A stretch of DNA of 39,113 nucleotides, from assembly GCA_964398355.1 (NCBI GenBank), contig CAYNMM010000074.1, positions 1 to 39,113 on the forward strand, in the 5' to 3' direction. The notes under the pieces are model-generated. The model was given only the letters and a program-made list of their open reading frames with translations, made no database searches and was not told the DNA's origin. The position numbers and the translations under genes were made by a program. Every line of letters begins with the position of its first letter. The stretch's first letter is position 1. The DNA is from WFZT01 sp964398355. Lineage in GTDB: Bacteria > Hydrothermota > Hydrothermia > B15-G9 > WFZT01. Shown one piece after another: positions 16,032 to 25,540 of the stretch.

Positions 16032-17168
16032 ATGTCTATAGAAGTAAGACCTGTAACAACAAAAAAAGAGTTGATGACTTTCATAAAACTGCCATTCAAA
16101 CTTTACAAGAATGACCCCAATTGGGTGGCTCCACTTGTAATGGAGGAGAAGAAGACCTTCAATCCTGAGAAAAATCCATTCTATGACCACTCAGAAGTTC
16201 AGCTTTTTGTTGCGTACAAGGATGGAAAACCTGTTGGCAGAATCACTGCGCATATAGACCATAATTACAATGAATTTCACGACGAGAAGACGGGGCAATT
16301 CGGATTTTTTGAGACAATAAACGACTATGCTGTGTCCAGGGCACTTTTCGACACTGCATCCCGATGGTTGAAAGAGAGAGGTATGGAACAGATTCTTGGT
16401 CCACTTTCGTTTTCAACGAATAGTGTGGCTGGACTACTGATTGAAGGTTTTGACTCTCCCCCGGTTGTCATGATGCCTTATAATCCGCCATTTTATGCTG
16501 AACATATAGAAAAATATGGTTTCAAAAAGGCCAAAGACTTGCTCGCATACGTGATTACAGTTGATGAGAAATTCCTCTCTTTCACAGATCGCCTTAAAAG
16601 GAGGCTCAAACCACTCGCTGAAAGAGCCTTGAGAGAGGGCTTCACCATAAGAAATGTAAACTTCAAAAAGGTTGAGGAGGAGATACCCAAATTACGCGAC
16701 ATTTATAACAATGCGTGGGAAAAGAACTGGGGATTTGTCCCTATGACTGATAAAGAGTTTGAACATCTTGCACTTGATTTAAAACAGATAGCCATTCCAG
16801 AATTAACGAAGATCGTTGAATATAAAGGTGATCCTGCCGCATTTGGTCTTCTAATTCCGGATGTTAACCAGATTTTGAGAAAGATAAGAGGGAAACTCTT
16901 TCCGTTTGGTATTTTCAGGCTTTTCTTTGAATTTAAGAAGATCGATGGATTGAGATTAATAGCACTTGGGATAAAGAAAGGGTACAGAAAGAGAGGTGCC
17001 GATTCATTGATGTACTACAGATTCCTGGAGGATGGCTTGAAAGTTAGACAGTGGAAGTACTGCGAGGTCTCATGGCTACTTGAAGACAATTATCTCATAA
17101 TTCGAGCAACTGAATTTATGGGAGGGAAAAAATATAAGACTTATCGACTATATGTGAAAAGTTTATAA
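16032..17168 (+). CDS. GNAT-like N-acyltransferase family protein
   Basis: The 378-residue protein resembles a widespread uncharacterised GNAT-fold family. The N-terminal half has PFKLYKNDPNWVAPL, the strand-loop VAYKDGKPVGRITAHID, and GPLSFSTNSVAGLLIEGFDSPP. The C-terminal half contains a second acetyltransferase-like core, GIKKGYRKRGADSLMY, in the position of the acetyl-CoA pyrophosphate loop (usually R/QxxGxG/A). I chose the ATG at 16032 because GGGAGG lies just upstream; an in-frame ATG at 16014 inside the HAD gene lacks a site. It is the last gene of the operon that begins at lutA. The acyl acceptor is unknown. Confidence 0.75.
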   Translation: MSIEVRPVTTKKELMTFIKLPFKLYKNDPNWVAPLVMEEKKTFNPEKNPFYDHSEVQLFVAYKDGKPVGRITAHIDHNYNEFHDEKTGQFGFFETINDYAVSRALFDTASRWLKERGMEQILGPLSFSTNSVAGLLIEGFDSPPVVMMPYNPPFYAEHIEKYGFKKAKDLLAYVITVDEKFLSFTDRLKRRLKPLAERALREGFTIRNVNFKKVEEEIPKLRDIYNNAWEKNWGFVPMTDKEFEHLALDLKQIAIPELTKIVEYKGDPAAFGLLIPDVNQILRKIRGKLFPFGIFRLFFEFKKIDGLRLIALGIKKGYRKRGADSLMYYRFLEDGLKVRQWKYCEVSWLLEDNYLIIRATEFMGGKKYKTYRLYVKSL

Positions 17169-17175
17169 ACTTTCA

Positions 17176-17205
17176 TTGACGCAAAAGTAATAATCCATTT
17201 ATAAT
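17176..17205 (+). promoter_or_regulatory. Promoter placed for a leaderless mRNA
   Basis: -35 TTGACG (17176-17181), an 18-nt spacer and perfect -10 TATAAT (17200-17205) are followed by only 7 nt before the ATG at 17213. The predicted start falls on or one nt before the A of the start codon, and no ribosome site is present. Confidence 0.8.
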
Positions 17206-17212
17206 TCAATCA

Positions 17213-20200
17213 ATGGTAAAGGCCGATATATTAAAAAAAGCAAGACAATATGAGGTAAAGGGGAATTACACTGCTGCCATAGAAGAGTATAAAAAAGTCA
17301 TAAAAGAAAATCCCAACGATGCAAGTATATACAACATGATTGGGGACTTATACGCGAAACTGGGGGCGAATGAGGAAGCATTAAAAAATTATGCAGAAGC
17401 CGCCAGGATTTATGAGAGTCAGGAATTGTATGAATATGCAATTGCTATCCTGAAAAAAGCCAGAAGAATAGTTCCAAATGATAGATATATTTATTTCAAG
17501 CTCGCCGATCTATATCTGAAGCTCGATATGGTTCGTGAATCTCAGGAAGTTATAAAAGAGTATATCGAAAAATTAAGCACAGGAGAGATCTCGGTTGGGA
17601 CGGAACAACTTTATCACGACATCGAATATATTTTGAGAAATTTTGCCAAGGATGAGCAGATGCTCGTACAAATGGCAAAAATTGCTGAAAATAGACTGAA
17701 AGATGAAAAGGATTACTATGAAAAGATATTAATTAGTATTGCAGAAAAATTTGAACAGCTTGGCAAAAAGGAGGAGGCCTACAAGTATTACTCGAAAATA
17801 CCAAAAGATAGTCCATTTTACAGTAAGATAAAAGTGAAACTTGCGATAAGTTCAATTGTAGATAAGGAAACACTGAATGATGCGATAAAAGAGCTTAAGC
17901 AGAAAATAGTTGAGTCTGGAGCAACAATTACAGATTACAAGGAGCTCATCACTCTTCTGGAGAAAAAGGGGGATTATGAGGAAGCCTCCAAGTATTACAC
18001 GGACCTTGCAGAGAAATACTTGAAGTCTGGCGACTATGACCTTGCCTGGAAGAATCTGACTCTTGCACTTGAGCGTGATCCGCGTAACGGTCATGCCCTC
18101 GAATTAATGGCACAAATTATTCGTGAACATCCTGAATTCCAGACAGAAAAATACGCTGGCTATTTAGTTGATCTTGGAAAGAGATACCTCGAACTTGGAA
18201 GACTTGATGAAGCTATTAAATATTTGAAGATGGCAGCAGACACAGGTTTTGAAAGGGAATCCATTGCTGAGTTCATAAAGCAACTTGAAGAGTGCAGAAG
18301 TTTTCTCAATATAAAATTCAAGGGTCTCCCGCTCGTTAAAAGAATGCAACACTTCCACAAAGAGGATGAAATTACTGGATTTACAAGTCCCTGCAAGTTT
18401 TTTTCTAATGCAAATGAAGAAATGGTAAAAGCCCTGAGAACAAATGAAATAATAACTTTTGCCATCCTCGATATCGCTGATTTTAAAACTTTTTCGGAAT
18501 CTTATGGCGACGAGATGGCCAAAAATGTCCTGGTCACAGTTGCCAATGAGATAAAAAATAAATTTTCCGAAGACCTCGAGAGAGGGAACCTTCTGGTAAC
18601 CAGACTGTATGATGATATATTTCTCATAATGTTCAAGGGACCATGTTTTAAACTAAAAAAATCCCTTGAGGAACTTATAGAAATGGTTGAAAAGAAGGAG
18701 AGTCTTCTTGGTGATTACTATGAGCTACGATTTAATTCAGGTCTCGTAGAATTTCCAAAGGAGGCAAGCGATTTGCAGGATGTAATTAAAAAATTGGAAT
18801 TTATTCTAACTGAAATAAATTTGAAATCTACCGGGAAAGATGTCTTCTCGCGAGTTGTGTGTCTTTCAAGTCTCTCTACCGAAGAAGCTGAATATAGAGT
18901 TCCTGGATTTGTTGATAGAGAAAGTGAAATGAATAAACTCCTTGATCTTTATGAAACTGTTTCTGGGAAGGGAATTGAAAAACTCGTGTTTTTACGTGGG
19001 CCGGTCGGAATAGGTAAAACTACACTCCTTGAGGAGTTTGTTAAACGCCTCAAAGAGGATAGAAACACATGGATTTTTAAAACGAGTCTCTCATCAAACT
19101 TTAGCAGGTCCTCCGGTAGTGCACTTGCTGGTCTGATTCGTGAGTTTATAGAAAATCCAACAAATTATGAACTTGTCAGTAGTCTAAATGAGGTACCTCC
19201 AGTAATTGCAGAAACCATTCCTAAACTTGCTAAAGGGACGAGAGTCAAAGAAAAGCTTAGTGAAGAGGAAAGGAAGCTTAGATTAATAAACTGGTTTGAA
19301 AAACTTGTAGAAATGTTTGTTGAAACTGGCACTATGGTGATTGCCATAGATGACCTGGAATACATTGACGATCTCTCCTATTCTGTACTGTTACATATTT
19401 TTGCCAATTACAAATGGGCAAGAATACTATTTGTCGGGACATATTCCAACGAATCTCTTGCAGAAAAAGAAAAGGTTGAGAGTGCTTTTTCCTATTTTGA
19501 AAAATCGAATTTGCTCGAAATTATTGATCTTCAACCGTTTTCACAAGAAAAGGTACGAGAATATATTGAAGAATTTACGCTATCCGCAAAAGTTCCTGAG
19601 GAGTTAATAGATTTTGTTGTTAAAGAGACGTCAGGAATTCCTTTATTTATGAAAGAACTTGTTAAATCTTTGATTGAAAATGGAGAGCTTGTCAAGGAGA
19701 ATGGCATTTTAAGATGGGAGGGTAGGGGAGAGGTCAAATTTACTCCAGAACTCGAACAGGTATTTGAAAGGAAATTAAGAAAAATCAGTGACGACATCCT
19801 TTATATTCTTGGTGTTGCCTCCACCCTTGGTGCAATTTTTTCTGTTAAAGATGTTGTTAAAGTTCTATCCCGTAACAATACTATGAACATAGAGGCTGGA
19901 GAACTCGAGGTATTTGTCAGGAAGAATCTTGAACTTGCTGCCCAGAATGGATTTATAAGACTTTACCGAGTTTACGATGGGAACGATATCCTTTACCAGT
20001 TTCTAAACGAAAGTGTTAAATCATTTGTACAGAAAAAACTTAATGAGAGGCAGACGGAAGAAGCTCTGAAGCGCATTTATGAGGCTTCTGCATCTGTACT
20101 TGAAGAAAAGATGCTCTATGGTGAGAAGGACCTTCTCCCGGATGTAGCAATTAACTTTTTATATGCAGGAATTTACGATAAGGCTTTGTATTACTTGATT

Positions 20201-21967
20201 TCGTCTGGTCAATGGGCAGAAGTCAATGGATCGATCAAGAATGCCCTAAACTTTTACAATCTTGCACTAAAAGCTTATAACAGGCTGAAAGAAAAGGGCG
20301 ATCAGCCTCACTCTTTACACAAGTCGATTTATATCAGGATCCTTGAGAATAGGGCAAGACTACTGATGGTACTATCGAGATTTGATGAGGCAATTAAAAA
20401 TGTTAACGAAATTCTGTCAGCGGAAATCAAGAATTTTTATCGTCCCAGATATATAAATTTGCTTGGTGAAATTAAATACAGGTCGGGAAAGTTAAAGGAG
20501 GCTGAAAAAATATTTGACCACGCCATTTCTGAATCAAAAAGAACGGGGAACAAACTTGAGGAAGGTAAAGCCCATCTTTTTAAAGCAAAAATTAATATTG
20601 ATAAAGGAATTTTGCCAACAGCTGCAAAAGAGATAAAGGAAGCAACAAGTTTGCTTAAAAATGCACATGCGTACGATGAATTAATTGAGGTTTATTTGAT
20701 AACGGGAATTTTTTATCTTCAACTCGCTAATCTTGATAAAGCTGAAAAGTTCTTTTCAAATAGTTATAGGGTCGCAAAATCAAGGGGAAAAGTCAGGCAG
20801 AAAATACTTTCTATGATGTACGGAGCAAGGATTAAACGATACAAGGGGGAGCTCGATCTATCTGCTGTTATGCTTTCCCAGATTCTTCAAGAGGCAAAAA
20901 AGTTGTTTGACCCAACTCTGTTAGGACAAGTTCTGAAGGAGTATGCACTTTACTTCCTTTTTAAAGGAGATATGAAAAATTCTATAGTAAAACTTGAAAG
21001 TGCACAGTCTCATCTCTCGAGTGCTCCTTATTCATTACATTTCATTGATGTTAATCTCTATATGGCACTTATATATATCCTTAGTGGTTCCTACTCAAAA
21101 GCTTTCAGGACTGTTAGCCGCATACAACCATATTTATCCAGATGTGAAAGCTTGCCTGTAAAGTTGAAAGCGTATTCAATAAAAGCATTACTCGATCTTA
21201 TATTCCTGAATCCATTCGAATCAGTTTCAATAATTGAAAAATTCCTCCTAAGGGCATATCAAAAACCTTATGTTGCCCGTGAACCTGCCCCGTTTGTATT
21301 TCAAATTTCATCAACAGTGTTATATGAACTGGAAAATTATTCATTTTCAAAAGAAGTACTTGGAATGGCTTCAGAATATACAAAGTCCTTCCCGATTTGC
21401 AACTGCATAAGGAATTTAAGCGAGGGAACGGTCAAATTACTTCTCAGGGAAACTGAGAAAGTGGATGATAAGGAGATCTACCTTTCGTTTAAATCCTTTA
21501 TCCAGGGACTTTCTTTTCCAAGGATCTTTTACCTTGAATATCAGGCTTTCCTGAGTGACCAGCATGGTGACTCTGAGAAGTGCGAGAAAAATTTCAGAAA
21601 TCTAATTAAATTCTGTAAGTCAAATGGGTACTTTTTCTATGCTGAAAGAGCTTTGATTTCACTTGGTAAATGCATGATGAAGAGGAAAAAGTATGATGTT
21701 GCCCTCTCTGCATTCGAGGAAGTCATTTCTTTACTCAAAGTCTCGAATTCTTTGTTTTTTGAGGCTGTTTCATACTATTATATGATTGAGATTTATTTTT
21801 CAAAAGGTGAAAACGAGAGAGTGTATTCAATTTTTGATAAGTTCAATGGGCTTGTGAAAATACTTGAAGAAAAGAGCGAGAAATATGGAGATATAAAGGA
21901 AATTTATGAGAAAGCTCCATTGCTCAAAAGGATGGTTGAAATGAGGGATAAGATAGCACGGGGATGA
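17213..21967 (+). CDS. Large TPR / degenerate GGDEF / STAND-like ATPase / TPR signalling protein
   Basis: A 1584-residue, apparently cytosolic protein without a signal peptide. Residues 1-370 are tetratricopeptide-like repeats (ARQYEVKGNYTAAIEEYKKV). About 385-545 looks like a GGDEF (diguanylate cyclase) fold: FAILDIADFKTFSESYGDEM starts at 416, with Asp420 in the metal-binding strand, but the signature loop is YDDIF (466-470) instead of GGDEF, so cyclase activity is doubtful. About 564-870 is an AAA_16/STAND-type NTPase, with GFVDRESEM at its start, Walker A GPVGIGKTT (596-604, Lys602) and Walker B VIAIDDLEYID (Asp713, Asp714). From about 890 to the end come many more TPR-like helices. The plan recalls cyclase-AAA-TPR regulators but with a GGDEF-like module. 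It is monocistronic with its own leaderless promoter. The function is not known; a class III cyclase fold is the main alternative for the middle domain. Confidence 0.82.
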   Translation: MVKADILKKARQYEVKGNYTAAIEEYKKVIKENPNDASIYNMIGDLYAKLGANEEALKNYAEAARIYESQELYEYAIAILKKARRIVPNDRYIYFKLADLYLKLDMVRESQEVIKEYIEKLSTGEISVGTEQLYHDIEYILRNFAKDEQMLVQMAKIAENRLKDEKDYYEKILISIAEKFEQLGKKEEAYKYYSKIPKDSPFYSKIKVKLAISSIVDKETLNDAIKELKQKIVESGATITDYKELITLLEKKGDYEEASKYYTDLAEKYLKSGDYDLAWKNLTLALERDPRNGHALELMAQIIREHPEFQTEKYAGYLVDLGKRYLELGRLDEAIKYLKMAADTGFERESIAEFIKQLEECRSFLNIKFKGLPLVKRMQHFHKEDEITGFTSPCKFFSNANEEMVKALRTNEIITFAILDIADFKTFSESYGDEMAKNVLVTVANEIKNKFSEDLERGNLLVTRLYDDIFLIMFKGPCFKLKKSLEELIEMVEKKESLLGDYYELRFNSGLVEFPKEASDLQDVIKKLEFILTEINLKSTGKDVFSRVVCLSSLSTEEAEYRVPGFVDRESEMNKLLDLYETVSGKGIEKLVFLRGPVGIGKTTLLEEFVKRLKEDRNTWIFKTSLSSNFSRSSGSALAGLIREFIENPTNYELVSSLNEVPPVIAETIPKLAKGTRVKEKLSEEERKLRLINWFEKLVEMFVETGTMVIAIDDLEYIDDLSYSVLLHIFANYKWARILFVGTYSNESLAEKEKVESAFSYFEKSNLLEIIDLQPFSQEKVREYIEEFTLSAKVPEELIDFVVKETSGIPLFMKELVKSLIENGELVKENGILRWEGRGEVKFTPELEQVFERKLRKISDDILYILGVASTLGAIFSVKDVVKVLSRNNTMNIEAGELEVFVRKNLELAAQNGFIRLYRVYDGNDILYQFLNESVKSFVQKKLNERQTEEALKRIYEASASVLEEKMLYGEKDLLPDVAINFLYAGIYDKALYYLISSGQWAEVNGSIKNALNFYNLALKAYNRLKEKGDQPHSLHKSIYIRILENRARLLMVLSRFDEAIKNVNEILSAEIKNFYRPRYINLLGEIKYRSGKLKEAEKIFDHAISESKRTGNKLEEGKAHLFKAKINIDKGILPTAAKEIKEATSLLKNAHAYDELIEVYLITGIFYLQLANLDKAEKFFSNSYRVAKSRGKVRQKILSMMYGARIKRYKGELDLSAVMLSQILQEAKKLFDPTLLGQVLKEYALYFLFKGDMKNSIVKLESAQSHLSSAPYSLHFIDVNLYMALIYILSGSYSKAFRTVSRIQPYLSRCESLPVKLKAYSIKALLDLIFLNPFESVSIIEKFLLRAYQKPYVAREPAPFVFQISSTVLYELENYSFSKEVLGMASEYTKSFPICNCIRNLSEGTVKLLLRETEKVDDKEIYLSFKSFIQGLSFPRIFYLEYQAFLSDQHGDSEKCEKNFRNLIKFCKSNGYFFYAERALISLGKCMMKRKKYDVALSAFEEVISLLKVSNSLFFEAVSYYYMIEIYFSKGENERVYSIFDKFNGLVKILEEKSEKYGDIKEIYEKAPLLKRMVEMRDKIARG

Positions 21968-21972
21968 TACAT

Positions 21973-22002
21973 TTGACATCGAACAAATGTCCCAATTATA
22001 AT
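21973..22002 (+). promoter_or_regulatory. Consensus sigma-70-type promoter of the polyprenyl synthase gene
   Basis: Perfect -35 TTGACA (21973-21978) and perfect -10 TATAAT (21997-22002) with an 18-nt spacer. The ATG at 22014 follows after 11 nt, giving a predicted leader of only 5-6 nt without a ribosome site. Confidence 0.85.
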
Positions 22003-22013
22003 TACATCGGCTT

Positions 22014-22970
22014 ATGAAGGTTGATAAAAAATTGGCACAAGTATATGAGCCCATTCTTCCCTCGCTTGAAAAGGTTGAGGAGGAAATCCTAAAGAGATTA
22101 ACGATAGATTATGATTTTCCTCTGAAAAAGTATATTGCGATGGGAAAAAGATTAAGACCAGCATCTCTTTTATTCATGGCTCGTGCATATTCAGGCCTTG
22201 AACGAGATGCGATAGTACTTGCCACGGCAGTTGAGCTCGTTCATGCATCTTCTCTGATACATGATGATATCGTAGATGAGGCCCAATTCAGACGTGATAA
22301 CCTTGCATTAAATTACAGATTTGGAAATTCAGTCGCTGTACTTGCGGGAGATTTCGTGTTTTCCAGAGCCATTATGGCTACCAATGAGCTAAGGAACCCG
22401 GATATAATGGATGTCTTTCTCTCCTCTGTGCTCATTATGGTTGAAGGAGAATTCCTTGAGGAGATTTTGAAGTTTGAGGATAGACTGAAAGAAGATTTTT
22501 ACTACAAGGTTATTTATAAGAAAACTGCGTCCCTCTTTGAGGCAAGTTTTACACTCGGTGCACTATGGCGTGGCCTCGGTAGCGATATGCTTGATACAGC
22601 AAAAAAGATAGGCTATAACTTCGGTATGGCATATCAAATTATTGACGATTGCGAAGATCTATTCTCTGATACAGATAGTGACATTGATCTTGAAAAGATC
22701 ACACTACCTGTTATTGGAGCCCTCATAAATTCGGATGATCACGTTAAAATATCCCTCGATATGGGGCTCGATGAATTAAGGAAATTTGTCTTTGATAATA
22801 AAGGTTATGATTATGCCCTGAAAAAATCCAGATTCTTTATCGAAACTGGTAAAAAGTTAGTTGAGAAATTGCCGGATCCAGATGTCGTCGAAAATCTTCA
22901 GAATTTCTTTAATTATCTCGATTATAAAAGGGAAAAAGTTCTTGAAAGTGTATCATCCCCTTCTGTATAG
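22014..22970 (+). CDS. Polyprenyl (octaprenyl/heptaprenyl-type) diphosphate synthase
   Basis: The enzyme condenses IPP units onto an allylic diphosphate to build trans-polyprenyl chains for quinone side chains or similar lipids. In the 318-residue protein the first Asp-rich motif is HDDIVDE (Asp84, Asp85, Asp88), preceded by GKRLRPA (44-50). The second is IIDDCED (Asp211, Asp212, Asp215), followed by KITLPVIGAL. Two residues before the first DDxxD lie Leu and Ile, small to medium side chains, as expected of long-chain enzymes, but the exact length cannot be read. The MEP-pathway gene ispG is in the same window but a different operon. The gene is monocistronic; the convergent hydrolase gene ends 121 nt away and I see no clear terminator between them. 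Confidence 0.9.
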   Translation: MKVDKKLAQVYEPILPSLEKVEEEILKRLTIDYDFPLKKYIAMGKRLRPASLLFMARAYSGLERDAIVLATAVELVHASSLIHDDIVDEAQFRRDNLALNYRFGNSVAVLAGDFVFSRAIMATNELRNPDIMDVFLSSVLIMVEGEFLEEILKFEDRLKEDFYYKVIYKKTASLFEASFTLGALWRGLGSDMLDTAKKIGYNFGMAYQIIDDCEDLFSDTDSDIDLEKITLPVIGALINSDDHVKISLDMGLDELRKFVFDNKGYDYALKKSRFFIETGKKLVEKLPDPDVVENLQNFFNYLDYKREKVLESVSSPSV

Positions 22971-23091
22971 AACCTCATCATCTCTTAGAATGGTCCTGAA
23001 ATAAATCCGTATGTTAAAAGCTTCCAAGTTACTTTCTGACGACGAGCTGATTTTAAAAGCGAGGCCAAAGACGTAACTTTTCAAAAACTGA

Positions 23092-23919
23092 TTATGGCGA
23101 AATTTTCTCGAGACTGTATTTTCCATCTTTAAACTGGAGTTTGCCTGCAACAGGGACTCTATCGTGTTCAAAAAACAGTGTATAATCATTCTTTAGAAAC
23201 TCCGTGTACAACTCCTTTTTCTTTTCCAGTGTATCAATCGGGAAATTGTCATAAGCCATGATGTAGGGGAGTGGAACATGAAGGCTCATGGGGACGAGAT
23301 CCCCCAGAAATGCTGCAAATTCTCCATTGTTCTCGATGACCACAATCTCATGGCCTGCTGTGTGTCCCCCCGTTTTTACAACCCTGATCCCCTTTACAAT
23401 CTCAGAGTCTCCGGAAACAAAATGAACCTTTTCTTTAATTGGTACAATATTTTCCTGTAAGTAACTCGCTTTTGTCCTTTCATTTGGATGAGTTGCCCAT
23501 ACCCATTCCTCTTCTTGGACGTAATATGTAGCATTCGGAAAGGCTGGAACAAGCTCCATGTATTGATTATAAACCGTGGTACCCCCAGCGTGATCAAAAT
23601 GGAGATGGGTCAAAATAACTTTCGTTATATCTTCGGGACCAAAGTCCAGTCCATCAAAAGCATTCGCTGGCTTAATGTCGTATATTTTCCTCAATTTATC
23701 GCTCCACTTATTCCCTATACCTGTGTCAATTAGAATAAGTTCCTTTCCCGCTTTAATGACAAGGACATTTGTCCCCATTGGAATGCGGTTATTTTCATCA
23801 CATTCGATTAATTTATTCCATAAAACCTTTGGAACAACACCAAACATTGCTCCACCATCAAGTGCAAATGTTCCAGCCGACAGATGATAAACCTCAAAAT
23901 CACCTATTTTAAATTTCAT
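23092..23919 (-). CDS. Metallo-beta-lactamase-fold hydrolase
   Basis: The 275-residue protein contains the zinc motif THLHFDHAGG (His105, His107, Asp109, His110), preceded by LILIDTGIGNKW, and later ligands in TGGHTAGHEIVV and FLGDLVP. This arrangement resembles the N-acyl-homoserine lactonase / AttM-like branch of the superfamily, but substrates there vary widely, so lactonase activity is only one possibility. I use the ATG at 23919, 7 nt after GGAGG, rather than the ATG at 23925, which abuts the ribosome site. It overlaps the pyrG stop by 11 nt, so the two genes are translationally coupled. No signal peptide is seen; a cytosolic enzyme is likely. Confidence 0.85.
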   Translation of the reverse strand: MKFKIGDFEVYHLSAGTFALDGGAMFGVVPKVLWNKLIECDENNRIPMGTNVLVIKAGKELILIDTGIGNKWSDKLRKIYDIKPANAFDGLDFGPEDITKVILTHLHFDHAGGTTVYNQYMELVPAFPNATYYVQEEEWVWATHPNERTKASYLQENIVPIKEKVHFVSGDSEIVKGIRVVKTGGHTAGHEIVVIENNGEFAAFLGDLVPMSLHVPLPYIMAYDNFPIDTLEKKKELYTEFLKNDYTLFFEHDRVPVAGKLQFKDGKYSLEKISP

Positions 23920-25528
23920 CTCCATACCTCCTGTTTTTTGCAGCTTTTACAAAATGGTGAAATACCGGGTGTGGCCTCATTGGCCGAGATTTAAACTCTG
24001 GATGAAATTGAACACCTATAAAGAATGGGTGACCCTTAAGTTCTATAATTTCCACAAGATAGCCGTCAGGTGATTCTCCAGATACAATCATCCCGTTTTC
24101 TTCAAAAATGGATCTGTAATCCGGGTTAAATTCATATCTATGTCGATGCCTTTCGTAGATAATATCAGTCTTGCCATATATTTCGTATGTTTTTGTTCCA
24201 GGCTTTAGTACAGCCGGGTAAGCTCCCTTTCTCAAGGTTCCTCCATACCTTTTAATTCCTTCTTTCTCTGGGAGAATGGTAATTATTGGGTAAGGAGTTT
24301 TTGGATCAAATTCTGTAGAATTTGCCTTTTTTAATCCGAGTACATTACGTGCAAACTCAATTGAAGCCAATTGCATGCCGAGACAGATTCCAAAGTACGG
24401 AATTTTTTTCTCCCTTGCAAACTTGATTGCCTTGATTTTTCCCTCTATCCCTCTCTGCCCAAATCCGCCTGGAACAAGAATAGCATCTACGTCTTCGAAT
24501 TCATTAGAGATGTCCGCTATCTTTTCGAGCCTTTCTGAATCGATATATTTCAAGATAACCTTCACATTGTTTGATACAGATGCATGTACAAATGATTCTG
24601 ATATACTTTTGTACGAGTCCTTTACATCAACATATTTACCTACAATGCCTATTTTAACTTTCTGTTTCAAATTTAAAAGCGTATCAGTGAAGCTTTCCCA
24701 ATCAGACAGATCGATTCTGTTGGATGGTTTTAAATTTAATCCGAGAAGAATATTTTCATCAACTTTCTCTCTGTGCAGGATTAAAGGTGCCTGATAAATT
24801 GTTGGAAGGTCAGGCATTTCGACAACCCTTTCACGTGGTACGTTTGTGAAAAGGGAAATCTTGTCACGAATTTCATTGCCAATTGGCATCTCTGACCTGC
24901 AGATTATTAAATCAGGCTGAATTCCTATCTCACGGAGTTTCATAACTGAATGTTGCGTGGGTTTGGTCTTTAATTCACCGATAGAGCGTATGTATGGTAC
25001 AAGTGTAACGTGGATAAAGAAGGTATTCCCTTCCCCGTATTCGAGCCGCATTTGTCTGATAGCCTCGAGAAACGGCAGACTTTCAATATCCCCGACAGTA
25101 CCACCAATCTCAACAATGATGATGTCATTTTCGTCGGCTACAAGTTCCTTTATACGTAGCTTTATCTCGTCGGTTAAATGAGGGACCACCTGAACGGTTT
25201 TACCGAGGAAAACTCCTTCTCTCTCCTTCTGAATAAGCGATTCATAAATTTGCCCTGCTGTTGCGTTGTTTTTCCGTGATAGATCCTGATTGAGAAAACG
25301 TTCATAATGCCCCAAGTCAAGATCAGTTTCAGCTCCATCGTCTGTCACAAAGACCTCACCATGTTGAAATGGATTCATGGTTCCAGGATCGACATTCAAA
25401 TATGGATCAAGTTTTAATGGCCTTACCGAATAACCATGTCTCTTGATGAGAAGTCCTATGGAAGACGTGGCTATACCCTTTCCGAGTGAAGAAACTACTC
25501 CACCTGTCACAAAAATGAACTTTGGCAT
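23909..25528 (-). CDS. pyrG: CTP synthase
   Basis: PyrG converts UTP to CTP using ATP and glutamine. The ATG at 25528 gives 539 residues, the family length, starting MPKFIFVTGGVVSSLGKGIA with the synthetase P-loop-like segment. The first 270 residues are the amidoligase domain (GTVGDIESLPFLEAIRQ). The C-terminal class I glutaminase has its nucleophile in PYFGICLGMQ and the His-Glu pair in GVQFHPEFKSRP. A longer frame upstream of this ATG has no support. A TATAAT lies 6 nt upstream of the ATG and there is no ribosome site, so the message looks leaderless. The gene ends inside the start of the metallo-beta-lactamase-fold gene. Confidence 0.97.
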   Translation of the reverse strand: MPKFIFVTGGVVSSLGKGIATSSIGLLIKRHGYSVRPLKLDPYLNVDPGTMNPFQHGEVFVTDDGAETDLDLGHYERFLNQDLSRKNNATAGQIYESLIQKEREGVFLGKTVQVVPHLTDEIKLRIKELVADENDIIIVEIGGTVGDIESLPFLEAIRQMRLEYGEGNTFFIHVTLVPYIRSIGELKTKPTQHSVMKLREIGIQPDLIICRSEMPIGNEIRDKISLFTNVPRERVVEMPDLPTIYQAPLILHREKVDENILLGLNLKPSNRIDLSDWESFTDTLLNLKQKVKIGIVGKYVDVKDSYKSISESFVHASVSNNVKVILKYIDSERLEKIADISNEFEDVDAILVPGGFGQRGIEGKIKAIKFAREKKIPYFGICLGMQLASIEFARNVLGLKKANSTEFDPKTPYPIITILPEKEGIKRYGGTLRKGAYPAVLKPGTKTYEIYGKTDIIYERHRHRYEFNPDYRSIFEENGMIVSGESPDGYLVEIIELKGHPFFIGVQFHPEFKSRPMRPHPVFHHFVKAAKNRRYGDEI

Positions 25529-25534
25529 TGACCA

Positions 25535-25540
25535 ATTATA
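25535..25540 (-). promoter_or_regulatory. -10 box of pyrG (leaderless arrangement)
   Basis: A perfect TATAAT on the minus strand ends 6 nt before the pyrG ATG, so transcription should start at the ATG itself. No good -35 is seen at 16-18 nt (the region is T-rich), so the promoter is less certain than the others of this type. Confidence 0.55.

Noticed and set aside
22971..23091. A terminator between the convergent polyprenyl synthase and hydrolase genes
   Set aside because: Only a 7-bp inverted repeat (AAGTTAC/GTAACTT) with a long loop is visible and there is no compact stem.
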